DNA of 63,318 nucleotides from assembly GCF_040096285.1 (NCBI RefSeq), contig NZ_JBBMEY010000009.1, forward strand, positions 1-63,318, written 5' to 3'. The notes under the pieces were generated by a model. That model searched no databases, had not been told where the DNA came from, and saw only the letters and a program-made list of their open reading frames with translations. Origin of the DNA: Ruminococcoides intestinihominis. GTDB lineage: Bacteria; Bacillota; Clostridia; Oscillospirales; Acutalibacteraceae. Position numbers and translations under genes: made by a program. Each line of letters opens with the position of its first letter. The stretch's first letter is position 1. Below, piece by piece: positions 1 to 9,051 of the stretch.

Positions 1-5
1 GATCT

Positions 6-26
6 GGGGACATCATTGATGTCCCC
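6..26. other. Perfect hairpin without U-tract
   Basis: Inverted repeat GGGGACATC/GATGTCCCC with a 3-nt loop. Neither side is followed by a run of T, so it is not a convincing intrinsic terminator. The rest of 27-163 is AT-rich and shows no gene. Confidence 0.3.
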
Positions 27-163
27 TACACCTGTGAGTCATAGTTTTATATAAATTTAGGGTATATATTCTCACTACAAATTTTCCTTTAACTACAATC
101 AAAATTAAAAAGACAAACCCAAATTTATAGTGCTAATTACAACTCACCACAACAAAATCAAAA

Positions 164-1759
164 TCACCTATTCAACTTTTCAATAATCTTTTCAGCACAT
201 TTGATGCCATCAACACCGGCAGAAACAATACCACCGGCATAACCTGCACCTTCGCCACAAGGATAAAGTCCCTCAACACTAACACTTTCAAGGCTTTCTC
301 TGTCACGAAGAATTCTGATAGGTGATGAACTTCTTGACTCAACACCGGTTAGTAATGCATCATTATCAGCAAAACCTTTGAGCCTTTTATCCATCTGTAT
401 AATGCCACTTCTCATTGAATTAGTGATAAATTCCGGTAGCACATCATCCATTTTACAGAACTTTGTACCGATTTTATATGATGGCAATACTTCACCAAAG
501 CTATCACTAACCTTATTGTTAAGGAAATCCCCAACCTTTTGTACAGGTGCTTTGTAGTCACTGCCACCAACTAAAAATGCCTTTCTCTCAATTTCTTCTT
601 GAAAGTACATTCCGGAAAGTACATCATCACCAAAGTCATTTGGATTAACACCAACAAGTAGAGCAGAGTTTGAATTTACTTCATCTCTGGCATAATAACT
701 CATACCGTTGGTAACAACAGTTTCTTCTGTACTTTGTGCCGGTACAACCAAACCACCGGGACACATACAAAATGTATAAACACCTCTACCGTTTTCAAGG
801 TGACTGTTTAGCTTATATACTGATGGTGTTAGCTTTTTGCATTTTGCAAATTCACCGTATTGTGCAATGTCAATTTTTTCTTGTAAATGCTCAATTCTTG
901 CACCTACTGCAAAAGGCTTTGCCTCAATAGAAAGGTTCATATCCTTAATCATTCTAAAGGTATCTCTAGCTGAATGACCGATTGCAAGAATAATATTGTC
1001 GCAGAAAATTTCTTTTTCTTGACCATTACTTGTAGCAATAATTGACTTAACCTTGTTGTCTTTAAGATTAATTTTACTTAAACAAGTTCCAAATAATACT
1101 TTGCCACCAAGTGACTTAATTTCTTCTCTAATGTTTTTAATAGTAGGTTTTAATTTGTCAGTACCAATGTGAGGTTTTGCATTGTACATAATGTCTTTAG
1201 GTGCACCATGACTGACAAATTCTTCAAATAACTTTCTAACTCTCTTGTCCTTAGTACCGGTAGTTAACTTACCGTCAGAAAAAGCACCTGCACCACCTTC
1301 ACCAAATTGTACATTAGAATTAGTGTTTAATTGGCCACCATTCCAAAATGTATCAACATCACTTGTCCTAGTGTCAATGTCCATACCTCTTTCAATCAAA
1401 GTTACCTTAGCACCTGACCTTGCAAGTATTAAACTTGCAAATAATCCGGCAGGACCTGCACCAACAACAACTGTGTTGCTACTGTTATTTTTGCAAATAG
1501 GTTGTTCATATTTGTAGATTTTACTTTCAGAAACCTTTTTACTTTTGGTTCTTTTTAGTGTAGAATTTTCATTCTTAACCTTAACATCAACAGTAGCCAA
1601 GAAGTGAACATCACTTTTCTTTCTGGCATCAATAGATAACTTGAAAAGTTCATAGCTAACTATTTCATCTTTCTTACAGTTAAGTTCCTTAACTATTTTT
1701 TTAATCAACTCATCTTCCTTGTAATTAGGAGATAATCGTAAATTATTTATTCTTATCAT
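164..1759 (-). CDS. FAD-dependent dehydrogenase (COG2509-type, NAD(FAD)-utilizing)
   Basis: Flavoprotein of about 531 residues. An N-terminal domain of about 90 residues precedes a dinucleotide-binding motif VVVGAGPAGLFAS near residue 96. A second FAD motif near the C-terminus reads YPCGEGAGYAGGIVSAG. This layout is that of the uncharacterised COG2509 oxidoreductases; substrate unknown. The open frame extends 20 codons upstream, but the start at MIRINNLRLSP is preferred because it overlaps the stop of the upstream flavoprotein gene by 4 nt, indicating translational coupling. Family assignment is firm; function is not known. Confidence 0.85.
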   Translation of the reverse strand: MIRINNLRLSPNYKEDELIKKIVKELNCKKDEIVSYELFKLSIDARKKSDVHFLATVDVKVKNENSTLKRTKSKKVSESKIYKYEQPICKNNSSNTVVVGAGPAGLFASLILARSGAKVTLIERGMDIDTRTSDVDTFWNGGQLNTNSNVQFGEGGAGAFSDGKLTTGTKDKRVRKLFEEFVSHGAPKDIMYNAKPHIGTDKLKPTIKNIREEIKSLGGKVLFGTCLSKINLKDNKVKSIIATSNGQEKEIFCDNIILAIGHSARDTFRMIKDMNLSIEAKPFAVGARIEHLQEKIDIAQYGEFAKCKKLTPSVYKLNSHLENGRGVYTFCMCPGGLVVPAQSTEETVVTNGMSYYARDEVNSNSALLVGVNPNDFGDDVLSGMYFQEEIERKAFLVGGSDYKAPVQKVGDFLNNKVSDSFGEVLPSYKIGTKFCKMDDVLPEFITNSMRSGIIQMDKRLKGFADNDALLTGVESRSSSPIRILRDRESLESVSVEGLYPCGEGAGYAGGIVSAGVDGIKCAEKIIEKLNR

Positions 1760-2949
1760 TCTAAAGCACCGGCTTTCATTCCTGAGGCAAAAGCAAATTG
1801 TAAATTGTATCCACCACAAATGCCGTCAATGTCAATAATCTCACCACAAAAATATAGGTTAGGAATATATAGACTTTCCAGAGTATTAGTGTTAATTTCT
1901 TTACCTGATACACCACCACAGGTAACCTGACTTTTTGAATAATCATTTTTACCGGTAGTAACAAAGTCAAATTCATTTATTATTCCGGCAAGATTTTCAA
2001 TTTCTTTGTTAGATATATCATTGCACTTTCTGTTGAAAGAACCCATTTTTCCAACCTTTAATAATGCGACAGAAAGTTTATTGTTAAACATACCAAGGAA
2101 AAAGTCCTCAATACTGTTGTCTTTAAACAAAGTTCTTCTTTCTTTTAATATATCAATAATTTCATTTTTACTGTAGTCAGGCATTAAGGAAACTCTTACT
2201 GTATCATAGTCAAGATAACTAAGATTAAATGCACAGATACCTGAAATACTTTCACCTGTAAACTGAATTTCACCACTATCACTTTTAACTACTTTACCTT
2301 TTTTCATAACAGATACTTTACCGTCAGCTCTGACACCTTTGATAGTTTTTAGAATATCAGACTTAACATTAATAGGGCAAAGTGCAGGTTTTAGCTTGGT
2401 AATAGTGTGGCCTAAGTTTTCTACAAGTGAATACATACTACCGTCACTACCAAGGTTAGGACTGCTTTTGCCACCTGTAGCAATAATTAATTTGTCACAA
2501 CTGAATTTATATAAATTAGTCTTAATTTCAAAAGTCTCACCAACTGAAATATCAGTTACCCTACAGTCTGTATATATTTCAATATCCTCTTGATAAAGTC
2601 TGTTTCTAAGAATATCCAGAACTGCTGAGGCTTGTTTACATTTAGGATAAACTCTGCCACAATTATCTGCAAAGGTATATAAACCCATACTGTTAAAATA
2701 ATTTACTATATATTTTGGAGAATATTCGGAAAATAAATTTTTAATTCCATAGCTAAAGCTACCATGATAATCTTTAATTTTAGCACCTATATTTGTCATA
2801 TTGCATTTACCGTTACCTGTAGCTAAAATTTTCTTGCCGATTCTACTTTCCTTTTCAATAATGGCAACATTTTCGTATTGCTTTTTAGCTTCAATAGCTG
2901 CTACAATACCTGATGCACCACCACCGATTATTACAACATCATACTTCAT
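1756..2949 (-). CDS. FAD-dependent oxidoreductase, HI0933/BaiN family
   Basis: Flavoprotein of about 397 residues. The N-terminus DVVIIGGGASGIVAAIEA is the FAD Rossmann motif, and the C-terminal block YFCGEIIDIDGICGGYNLQ is characteristic of the HI0933-like (YhiN/BaiN) family. Members are widespread; some gut homologues reduce bile-acid intermediates, but that activity cannot be read from sequence here. Start chosen at MKYDVV, 9 nt after GAGGA; the longer frame begins within that ribosome site. Its stop overlaps the next flavoprotein's start, so the two form an operon. Confidence 0.85.
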   Translation of the reverse strand: MKYDVVIIGGGASGIVAAIEAKKQYENVAIIEKESRIGKKILATGNGKCNMTNIGAKIKDYHGSFSYGIKNLFSEYSPKYIVNYFNSMGLYTFADNCGRVYPKCKQASAVLDILRNRLYQEDIEIYTDCRVTDISVGETFEIKTNLYKFSCDKLIIATGGKSSPNLGSDGSMYSLVENLGHTITKLKPALCPINVKSDILKTIKGVRADGKVSVMKKGKVVKSDSGEIQFTGESISGICAFNLSYLDYDTVRVSLMPDYSKNEIIDILKERRTLFKDNSIEDFFLGMFNNKLSVALLKVGKMGSFNRKCNDISNKEIENLAGIINEFDFVTTGKNDYSKSQVTCGGVSGKEINTNTLESLYIPNLYFCGEIIDIDGICGGYNLQFAFASGMKAGALE

Positions 2950-2961
2950 ATATTTCCTCAT

Positions 2962-2991
2962 AAAAAACAATAGTGGGATTGCTCCCACTAT
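2962..2991 (-). terminator. Intrinsic terminator of the small export gene
   Basis: On the minus strand ATAGTGGGA, loop GCAA, TCCCACTAT is followed by TGTTTTTTA. It separates the export-protein gene from the two flavoprotein genes downstream. Confidence 0.75.
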
Positions 2992-3018
2992 CTAAAATTT
3001 TAATATTTTAATATAATT

Positions 3019-3624
3019 TTATTTTGCCTTTTTCTTCTTTAGAATATGTCTTACAACAAAGATACCAATTACTACTGCAACAATACCACAAAGAGCAGCT
3101 ACAACAACACTTGTTGGAATGTTAAATGTTGTTACAATGTAAGGAATACCGTAAGTGATAATTGTCATAATAGTTGCTGACATACATAGTCCCAAAATAG
3201 TAGCAATAAATGTTTGCTTTAAACTAAAGTTAAATAAACCGGCTACAAGACCACCTGTCCAAGCACCTGTTACAGGAAGTGGAATACCGATAAATACTGT
3301 AAGACCGAAGGTTTTGTACTTCATAATTTTTGGAGCACTTGTGTTTGCTTTATTCTCTAAGAAGTCAACAAACTTAACAACAGGACTTAACTTAGTTTTT
3401 CTCAAGAACTTTAGTAGCTTTTCAATAAACAGTACTACGAATGGGATTGGTAAGAAGTTACCAACAATACAAATTGGCAATGCTTGCCATAGTGGTACTT
3501 TACATAGAGCAGCAGCAATCAGTCCACCACGAAGTTCCAAAATAGGGAACAATGATACTAAGAAACAGAACAACTGTCCGTTCATATGTAGCGTATCGTT
3601 TAACATATTAATAAATGATTCCAT
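3019..3624 (-). CDS. Small multidrug export protein family (COG2426) membrane protein
   Basis: Protein of 201 residues with about five hydrophobic segments. The N-terminus contains LFPILELRGGLIAA, and the centre GIPLPVTGAWTGGLVAGLF, both typical of the COG2426 'small multidrug export' family. The tail is basic (ILKKKKAK). Actual substrate is unproven for the family. An AGGAGA ribosome site precedes the ATG. It is a single-gene unit with its own promoter and terminator. Confidence 0.75.
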   Translation of the reverse strand: MESFINMLNDTLHMNGQLFCFLVSLFPILELRGGLIAAALCKVPLWQALPICIVGNFLPIPFVVLFIEKLLKFLRKTKLSPVVKFVDFLENKANTSAPKIMKYKTFGLTVFIGIPLPVTGAWTGGLVAGLFNFSLKQTFIATILGLCMSATIMTIITYGIPYIVTTFNIPTSVVVAALCGIVAVVIGIFVVRHILKKKKAK

Positions 3625-3656
3625 AACATTCTCCTATCGGTCATTATTACTAAAAT

Positions 3657-3685
3657 ATTATATATTAATTTATTCAATTTATCAA
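3657..3685 (-). promoter_or_regulatory. Sigma-A-type promoter for the export gene
   Basis: Minus strand TTGATA, 17-nt spacer, TATAAT. It diverges from the VanZ promoter; the two -35 boxes are only 9 bp apart. Confidence 0.6.
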
Positions 3686-3694
3686 TAGATTTCA

Positions 3695-3723
3695 TTGACT
3701 TTCTTGTTAAATCTTTGTAAAAT
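3695..3723 (+). promoter_or_regulatory. Sigma-A-type promoter for vanZ-MATE
   Basis: TTGACT, 17-nt spacer, TAAAAT; the vanZ-like ATG begins 27 bp downstream of the -10. Confidence 0.6.
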
Positions 3724-3749
3724 AATAGTGTATTGTGAAGGAGTGTGCT

Positions 3750-4232
3750 ATGATATCTTTACATATGAGCAAAAAAGATAAATTAAAAGCAATTATACTC
3801 ATAATTATGACTTTATGTGTTGTTGCTTTTATTTTTATGCATTCATTAACCCCGGCAACTCTCAGTGCTGAGGAGTCAGGTGCAGTTACTGACTGGCTAA
3901 CTAATTTAATACCCTTTCAGTTAACAGACCATATTGTCAGAAAAATGGCACACTTTACGGAATATTCAGTTCTTGGGTTTGTAACCTCTTTTACTGTTTA
4001 TTCTTTCTTCAAGAAACCAACCGGTGGAATTTTCATAAAATTGTTTGTTACTCTTTTTACAGCAGTAATTGACGAAACAATACAACTTAATGTACCCGGT
4101 AGAAGTGGACAAGTAACAGATGTGCTACTTGATTTTTCAGGTGCAGTTACGGGTATAATAGTATCCACCTTGTTGATTTTGATTTACTTACTATATAAAA
4201 AAAGAAAGGAAATGAAAAATGGAAGGAACTAA
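3750..4232 (+). CDS. VanZ family protein
   Basis: Membrane protein of 160 residues. Hallmarks are the early FMHSLTPA segment, the central VRKMAHFTEYSVLGF and the later DETIQLNVPGRSGQVTDVLLDFSGA, all typical of the VanZ-like domain. Four membrane helices are visible. The family's namesake gives low-level teicoplanin resistance, but most members are uncharacterised. The ATG behind GAAGGAG is chosen over an in-frame GTG five codons earlier. It overlaps the MATE gene by 14 nt. Confidence 0.85.
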   Translation: MISLHMSKKDKLKAIILIIMTLCVVAFIFMHSLTPATLSAEESGAVTDWLTNLIPFQLTDHIVRKMAHFTEYSVLGFVTSFTVYSFFKKPTGGIFIKLFVTLFTAVIDETIQLNVPGRSGQVTDVLLDFSGAVTGIIVSTLLILIYLLYKKRKEMKNGRN

Positions 4233-5604
4233 ACAAAACAAAATGGGTACTGCCCCAATGTTCAGACTTATTTTAGGTATGAGTTTACCTGCTATGTTTA
4301 GTATGCTTATTCAGGCACTATACAACATTGTTGATAGTATGTTTGTTAGTAACTATAGCAATAGTATTTTAACCGGTAATGACTCACTACTTTCTGTTAA
4401 TATTGCTTATCCGTTACAGATGATTCTTATTTCTGTAGCAGTTGGTTCAGGTGTTGGTGTTAACTCACTAATAGCCAGAAGACTTGGTGCAAGACATCAA
4501 GAACAAGCTGACTCAGCAGCAACTCATGGATTTTTCTTAACATTTATTGACTGGTTTATATTTGTTCTTATTGGTATATTTCTTGCAAAACCATTTATCT
4601 CACTATATACAAATGACCAAGCTATTATGGATGCCAGTGTAGCCTATATCAGAATTGTACTTATCGGTTCATTAGGTTCAAATATCACTTGTATGCTTGA
4701 AAAGGTATTGCAGTCAACAGGTAATATGATAATGCCAATGCTTAGTCAGTTAACAGGTGCAGTTATTAATATTATCCTTGACCCAATCTTTATTTACACA
4801 TTTGACTTAGGTGTAGCCGGTGCTGCTATTGCAACAATTATTGCTCAGCATATTAGTGCTGTTCTTTGCTTGTTCTTCTTATTTGGAAAGAAACAACTTG
4901 TAAAAATCCATGTTAAAGGATTTAGATTTAGGGCAGAAACAGTAAAGAACATTTATGTAGTTGCTTTACCTGCAATGGTTATGCAAGCTATCGGTTCATT
5001 TATGGTTATGGGTATTAACTTTATTATCTCATTGGCTCATGATACAGTAGCAGCTAAGAATGCAGCAACAAATGTATTTGGTGTTTACTTCAAACTTCAG
5101 TCATTTGTATTTATGCCTGTATTCGGTCTAAACCAAGGTTCAACACCTATTATCGGTTTTAACTACGGTGCTAGAGATAAAAAGAGAATGTACAGTGCTA
5201 TTAAGTGGGCTATTCTCTTTGCAGTAATTATTATGACTGCCGGTTTTATTGTATTCCAAATTGTTCCGGATGTACTACTTGGTTTATTTAACCCAACAGA
5301 AGAAATGCTTGATATTGGTACAGTAGCTTTGAGAATTATCTCTCTATGCTTTATTCCGGCAGCACTTGGTATTGTATTCTCAGGTGTATTCCAGGCAGTA
5401 GGTAAGGGTGTCAGAAGTCTTATTATGTCACTACTTCGTCAACTATGCTTAATTGTTCCTATTGCTTACTTCCTATCAAGTATCAGCCTAAAGGATATGT
5501 GGTATGCTTTTCCTCTAGCTGAAATCGGTTCACTTATTGTTGGTATTATCTTCTTTATCACTCTTGTAAAGGGTGACTTCAAGAGACTTGACCACAAGGA
5601 ATAA
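4219..5604 (+). CDS. MATE family multidrug/Na+ antiporter
   Basis: Protein of 461 residues with about 12 hydrophobic helices in two related halves. MSLPAMFSMLIQALYNIVDSMFVS near the N-terminus and the later QSFVFMPVFGLNQGSTPIIGFNYGA-type block are standard for the MatE/NorM superfamily (DinF branch). It is expected to export cationic compounds using a Na+ or H+ gradient. It is co-translated with vanZ; no regulator is adjacent. Confidence 0.88.
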   Translation: MEGTKQNKMGTAPMFRLILGMSLPAMFSMLIQALYNIVDSMFVSNYSNSILTGNDSLLSVNIAYPLQMILISVAVGSGVGVNSLIARRLGARHQEQADSAATHGFFLTFIDWFIFVLIGIFLAKPFISLYTNDQAIMDASVAYIRIVLIGSLGSNITCMLEKVLQSTGNMIMPMLSQLTGAVINIILDPIFIYTFDLGVAGAAIATIIAQHISAVLCLFFLFGKKQLVKIHVKGFRFRAETVKNIYVVALPAMVMQAIGSFMVMGINFIISLAHDTVAAKNAATNVFGVYFKLQSFVFMPVFGLNQGSTPIIGFNYGARDKKRMYSAIKWAILFAVIIMTAGFIVFQIVPDVLLGLFNPTEEMLDIGTVALRIISLCFIPAALGIVFSGVFQAVGKGVRSLIMSLLRQLCLIVPIAYFLSSISLKDMWYAFPLAEIGSLIVGIIFFITLVKGDFKRLDHKE

Positions 5605-5640
5605 TTAACCTTTTACAGCATATATTTTAGTGGTGATAAT

Positions 5641-5970
5641 ATGCAGTATGATAGAAATGATGAAATTGTTTATGACAAAGAATTCTTAGAAACCACTAAC
5701 AGAGAATATTATAATCCCGAGGACTACAAGAATAATGACGAATTTTGTAGTGAAGAAAAAGTTTTTTCCGAAAAAAAGAAAAAACCACTGCCAACTGTTA
5801 TTTTGTGTCAGCTGATTATATGTATTCTTCTTGGCATTTTCCTTTATTGTTCCAGAACTTATGCACCTGACCTTTTCAGCAATATTATGAGTAGTGTCAA
5901 TGATATGATTAACGATTCATTGGTTGTTGACGGTAATAACCTTAATGATTATTTTGTAAATAATGGTTAA
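5641..5970 (+). CDS. Small single-pass membrane protein, partner of the M50 protease?
   Basis: 109 residues, not recognised as a family. A charged acidic N-terminal region ends in KKKKPL, then one transmembrane helix (about residues 50-70), then a short, probably external, Asn/Asp-rich tail. The stop overlaps the start of the M50 protease gene by 8 nt. Position and topology recall SpoIVFA, the single-pass partner that holds SpoIVFB, but no sequence homology is evident, so this role is inference only. Confidence 0.6.
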   Translation: MQYDRNDEIVYDKEFLETTNREYYNPEDYKNNDEFCSEEKVFSEKKKKPLPTVILCQLIICILLGIFLYCSRTYAPDLFSNIMSSVNDMINDSLVVDGNNLNDYFVNNG

Positions 5971-6559
5971 AAGGTTTTTAGGTGTAGAAATCTCTTTTCA
6001 ATTTTACTATTTTGCTTTACTTACTATAGTCCTTATATTTGATAAAAGTGGTGGAATTTTCTGTTGCTTTTTGTCTTCATTCTTTCATGAGATAGGACAT
6101 CTTCTTGCCATTTTAGTTTTAAAGCAAAAGGTGGATAGAATAGAATTTTCATTATTTGATATAAAGATAAAGTCTAACTATTATGTTAGTTTTAGTAAAG
6201 AACTTATCATCACCCTTAGTGGTGTGGCTTTTAACTTTATATTATTTTTATTCTTTATAAGAACAATAAGGATTTTTGCCTTAGCAAATTTATTTATAGG
6301 AATTTTCAACTTATTGCCTGTTTCCACATTAGATGGGGGACAGGCAATAAATATTATATTAAATAAGTTTATTTCTGAAGAAAAATCTGTTATAATCTTA
6401 AATATACTTACAGTGGTTTTTGCAATACCTGTTTTCACTTTAGGTATAATAGTTTTATTTAATACAGGATATAATTTTTCTTTCTTACTTTTAGGTGTGT
6501 ATTTATTCCTAACACCTATCTACAACAGAAAGGCTATTTCAAGAGGTAACTATGATTAA
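5963..6559 (+). CDS. Site-2 protease family (M50) metalloprotease, SpoIVFB-like
   Basis: 198-residue polytopic membrane protein. The zinc-binding HEIGH motif lies in a transmembrane helix near residue 44, and the third ligand segment LPVSTLDGGQ lies near residue 118, the order expected for M50 intramembrane proteases of the SpoIVFB class. Size fits the compact SpoIVFB group with no PDZ domain. It would cleave a membrane-associated pro-protein such as a pro-sigma factor; the substrate is unknown. It overlaps genes on both sides (8 nt each). Confidence 0.8.
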   Translation: MVKRFLGVEISFQFYYFALLTIVLIFDKSGGIFCCFLSSFFHEIGHLLAILVLKQKVDRIEFSLFDIKIKSNYYVSFSKELIITLSGVAFNFILFLFFIRTIRIFALANLFIGIFNLLPVSTLDGGQAINIILNKFISEEKSVIILNILTVVFAIPVFTLGIIVLFNTGYNFSFLLLGVYLFLTPIYNRKAISRGNYD

Positions 6560-8402
6560 TAAGGAAGTAGAAAAATATTTATTAAAAGTTCAGAAACCGG
6601 CAAAATATGTTGGTGGTGAACTTAATGCAGTTGTAAAAAATAAGGAAGATGTAGATGTACGATTTGCATTTTGTTTTCCCGATACTTACGAAGTAGGTAT
6701 GTCCCATTTAGGAATGAAAATTCTTTACAGTCAGTTTAACAGTGTGCCATATATTTGGTGTGAAAGAGTTTTTGCACCTTGGATTGATATGGAAGATGTT
6801 ATGAAAGAACATAACATTCCACTGTATGCACTTGAAAGTGGTGACCCACTATCTGACTTTGACTTTATCGGTTTTACTTTGCAGTACGAACTATCATTTA
6901 CAAATGTTCTTAATATGCTAAAGCTAGGTAATATTCCGATTTGTTCAAAGGACAGAATGAACTTAGGTCTAAAGAATATTGTAGTAGCAGGTGGCCCATG
7001 TGCTTGTAATCCGGAACCAATAGCAGATTTTATAGATATTTTCTTTATCGGTGAAGGTGAAGAGGTTGATATGGAGGTTATGGAGCTTTACCGTCAATGT
7101 AGAGATGAAAATGTTTCAAGAGAAGAATTCTTGATCAGAGTATCTAAGATTAAGGGTTGTTATGTGCCATCCCTTTATGATGTAACTTATAACGAAGACG
7201 GTACAGTAAAAGCAGTAACACCAAACCATGGTGCACCAAAGAAAATTGAAAAAAGATTAATGATGAATATGGATGAATGTTATTATCCTGATAACTTTGT
7301 TGTGCCAAATACTGAGATTGTCCACGATAGAGCAATGCAAGAAATTTTCAGAGGTTGTATTCGTGGATGTAGATTTTGTCAAGCCGGTTTCCTTTATAGA
7401 CCTGTTAGAGAAAAGTCACCTGAAACTATCAACAAGCAGTGCCATGACCTATGTAACAATACAGGTTATGATGAAGTTTCACTTTCATCCCTTAGTTCAA
7501 GTGACTATACACAGATTGTTCCACTACTAACCGAATTAAATAAATGGTCAGTTGATGAACAAGTCAGTATCTCTTTACCGTCATTAAGAGTTGATGGCTT
7601 TACCGATGATATTATGTCAAAAATTAAGACAGTTCGTAAAAGTGGTTTAACCTTTGCACCGGAAGCCGGTTCACAAAGATTAAGAGATGCAATCAACAAA
7701 AATGTAAAAGAAGATGAACTGTTAAATACTTGCAGAACTGCTTTCTCAGGTGGATGGACAAGAGTAAAACTGTACTTTATGATTGGTTTACCAACAGAAA
7801 CAATGGACGATGTAAATGCTATTCCGGCACTGGGCAAAACGGTTGTTGATGAATATTACAAAACTGAGGATAGACCAAAGGGTAAGTCAGTTAGTGTTAC
7901 AGTTTCAGCATCCAGCTTTGTACCAAAGCCATTTACTCCATTCCAATGGGAACCACAGGATACTATTCCAACAATTCACGAAAAGCAGAAAAGTATTCTT
8001 GACCATATTGAAAGTAAGAAAATTAATTTTAACTACCACGATGCTGATACTAGCTTCCTAGAAGGTGTATTTGCCAGAGGTGACAGAAAACTTTGTAAAG
8101 CTATGAAACTAGCTTGTGAAAGAGGTTTCCATTTTGATGGTTGGAACGAATGTTTTGACTTACAGAAATGGTTAGATTTATTTGAAGAATGTGGAATTGA
8201 CCCATCATTCTACGCTAACCGTAGAAGAAGTTTTGATGAAGTTTTACCTTGGGACCATATTGATTATGGTATCAAAAAGCAATTTTTAATTGACGAATGT
8301 CACAAGGCTTATTGTTCTACAACTACACCAAACTGTAGACAAGAATGTAGCAAATGTGGTGCAAATCGTTACGGTGGAGGTGTTTGTTTTGAAGCCCGTT
8401 AG
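6552..8402 (+). CDS. B12-binding-type radical SAM protein, TIGR03960 family
   Basis: 616 residues. The N-terminal half resembles a cobalamin-binding-like domain (FPDTYEVGMSHLGMKIL near residue 40). The radical SAM core carries the cluster motif CIRGCRFC near residue 273. The C-terminus holds a Cys-rich tail (CRQECSKCGANRYGGGVC). This family is always paired with a DUF2344/TIGR03936 protein, which follows here with a 14-nt overlap. In many clostridia the pair sits near ribosomal genes, and a role in RNA or ribosome modification has been suspected but not shown. Confidence 0.85.
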   Translation: MINKEVEKYLLKVQKPAKYVGGELNAVVKNKEDVDVRFAFCFPDTYEVGMSHLGMKILYSQFNSVPYIWCERVFAPWIDMEDVMKEHNIPLYALESGDPLSDFDFIGFTLQYELSFTNVLNMLKLGNIPICSKDRMNLGLKNIVVAGGPCACNPEPIADFIDIFFIGEGEEVDMEVMELYRQCRDENVSREEFLIRVSKIKGCYVPSLYDVTYNEDGTVKAVTPNHGAPKKIEKRLMMNMDECYYPDNFVVPNTEIVHDRAMQEIFRGCIRGCRFCQAGFLYRPVREKSPETINKQCHDLCNNTGYDEVSLSSLSSSDYTQIVPLLTELNKWSVDEQVSISLPSLRVDGFTDDIMSKIKTVRKSGLTFAPEAGSQRLRDAINKNVKEDELLNTCRTAFSGGWTRVKLYFMIGLPTETMDDVNAIPALGKTVVDEYYKTEDRPKGKSVSVTVSASSFVPKPFTPFQWEPQDTIPTIHEKQKSILDHIESKKINFNYHDADTSFLEGVFARGDRKLCKAMKLACERGFHFDGWNECFDLQKWLDLFEECGIDPSFYANRRRSFDEVLPWDHIDYGIKKQFLIDECHKAYCSTTTPNCRQECSKCGANRYGGGVCFEAR

Positions 8403-9051
8403 AATTTGGTTTACTAAAGATAATGAATGTAAGTATATAAGTCACCTTGACCTTAACCGAGTTGTAATGCGTGCATTACACAAAAGCAAACTTAACATTT
8501 GGCATACTGAGGGCTTTAACCCACACCCATTTGTAACCTTTGCTTTGCCACTTTCTCTTGGCTTTAAAGGTGTAAAGGAAACAATGGATATTAAGCTACT
8601 TGATGATGATTATAATAAGGAAGAAATTATTTCTGCCCTTAATAATTGCCTACCTTCCGGCATCAAGGTTTATGATGTTACTGAACCTGTTATGAAAGCC
8701 GGTAAAATTGCTCAGGCACTTTTTGAAATCACTTTATATCCTGAAACAGTTGACCTAGACACTCTATACAGTAATTTTACGGAACTTCTAAATCAACCTG
8801 AAATTTTAGTTATGAAGAAAACTAAGAAAAAAGGTTTGAAAGAAATTGACATTAAACCTCATATCTTAAAGGTCAATGTAACTAAAGAAGCTGATTGTGT
8901 TAAGTGTAATATGCTACTACCTGCCGGTAGTACAACCAACATTAATCCTACATTATTTATTAATGCTTATAACGAAAAGTATAGTGATGATGTAATTTAT
9001 CGTATTACAAGACTTGATGTATTTAACGATAAAGGTGAAAGTTTCAAGTGA
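8389..9051 (+). CDS. TIGR03936/DUF2344 radical-SAM-associated protein
   Basis: About 220 residues starting with a TTG codon: GGTGGAGG lies 8 nt upstream, and this start gives the conserved N-terminus KPVRIWFTKDNECKYISHLDLNRV. Blocks WHTEGFNPHP and FALPLSLGFKGVKE are characteristic of DUF2344. It is the partner of the preceding radical SAM enzyme. An ATG 33 codons earlier lies inside the upstream gene and is rejected. The stop overlaps the next start by 1 nt, so the three genes form an operon. Confidence 0.8.
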   Translation: MKPVRIWFTKDNECKYISHLDLNRVVMRALHKSKLNIWHTEGFNPHPFVTFALPLSLGFKGVKETMDIKLLDDDYNKEEIISALNNCLPSGIKVYDVTEPVMKAGKIAQALFEITLYPETVDLDTLYSNFTELLNQPEILVMKKTKKKGLKEIDIKPHILKVNVTKEADCVKCNMLLPAGSTTNINPTLFINAYNEKYSDDVIYRITRLDVFNDKGESFK

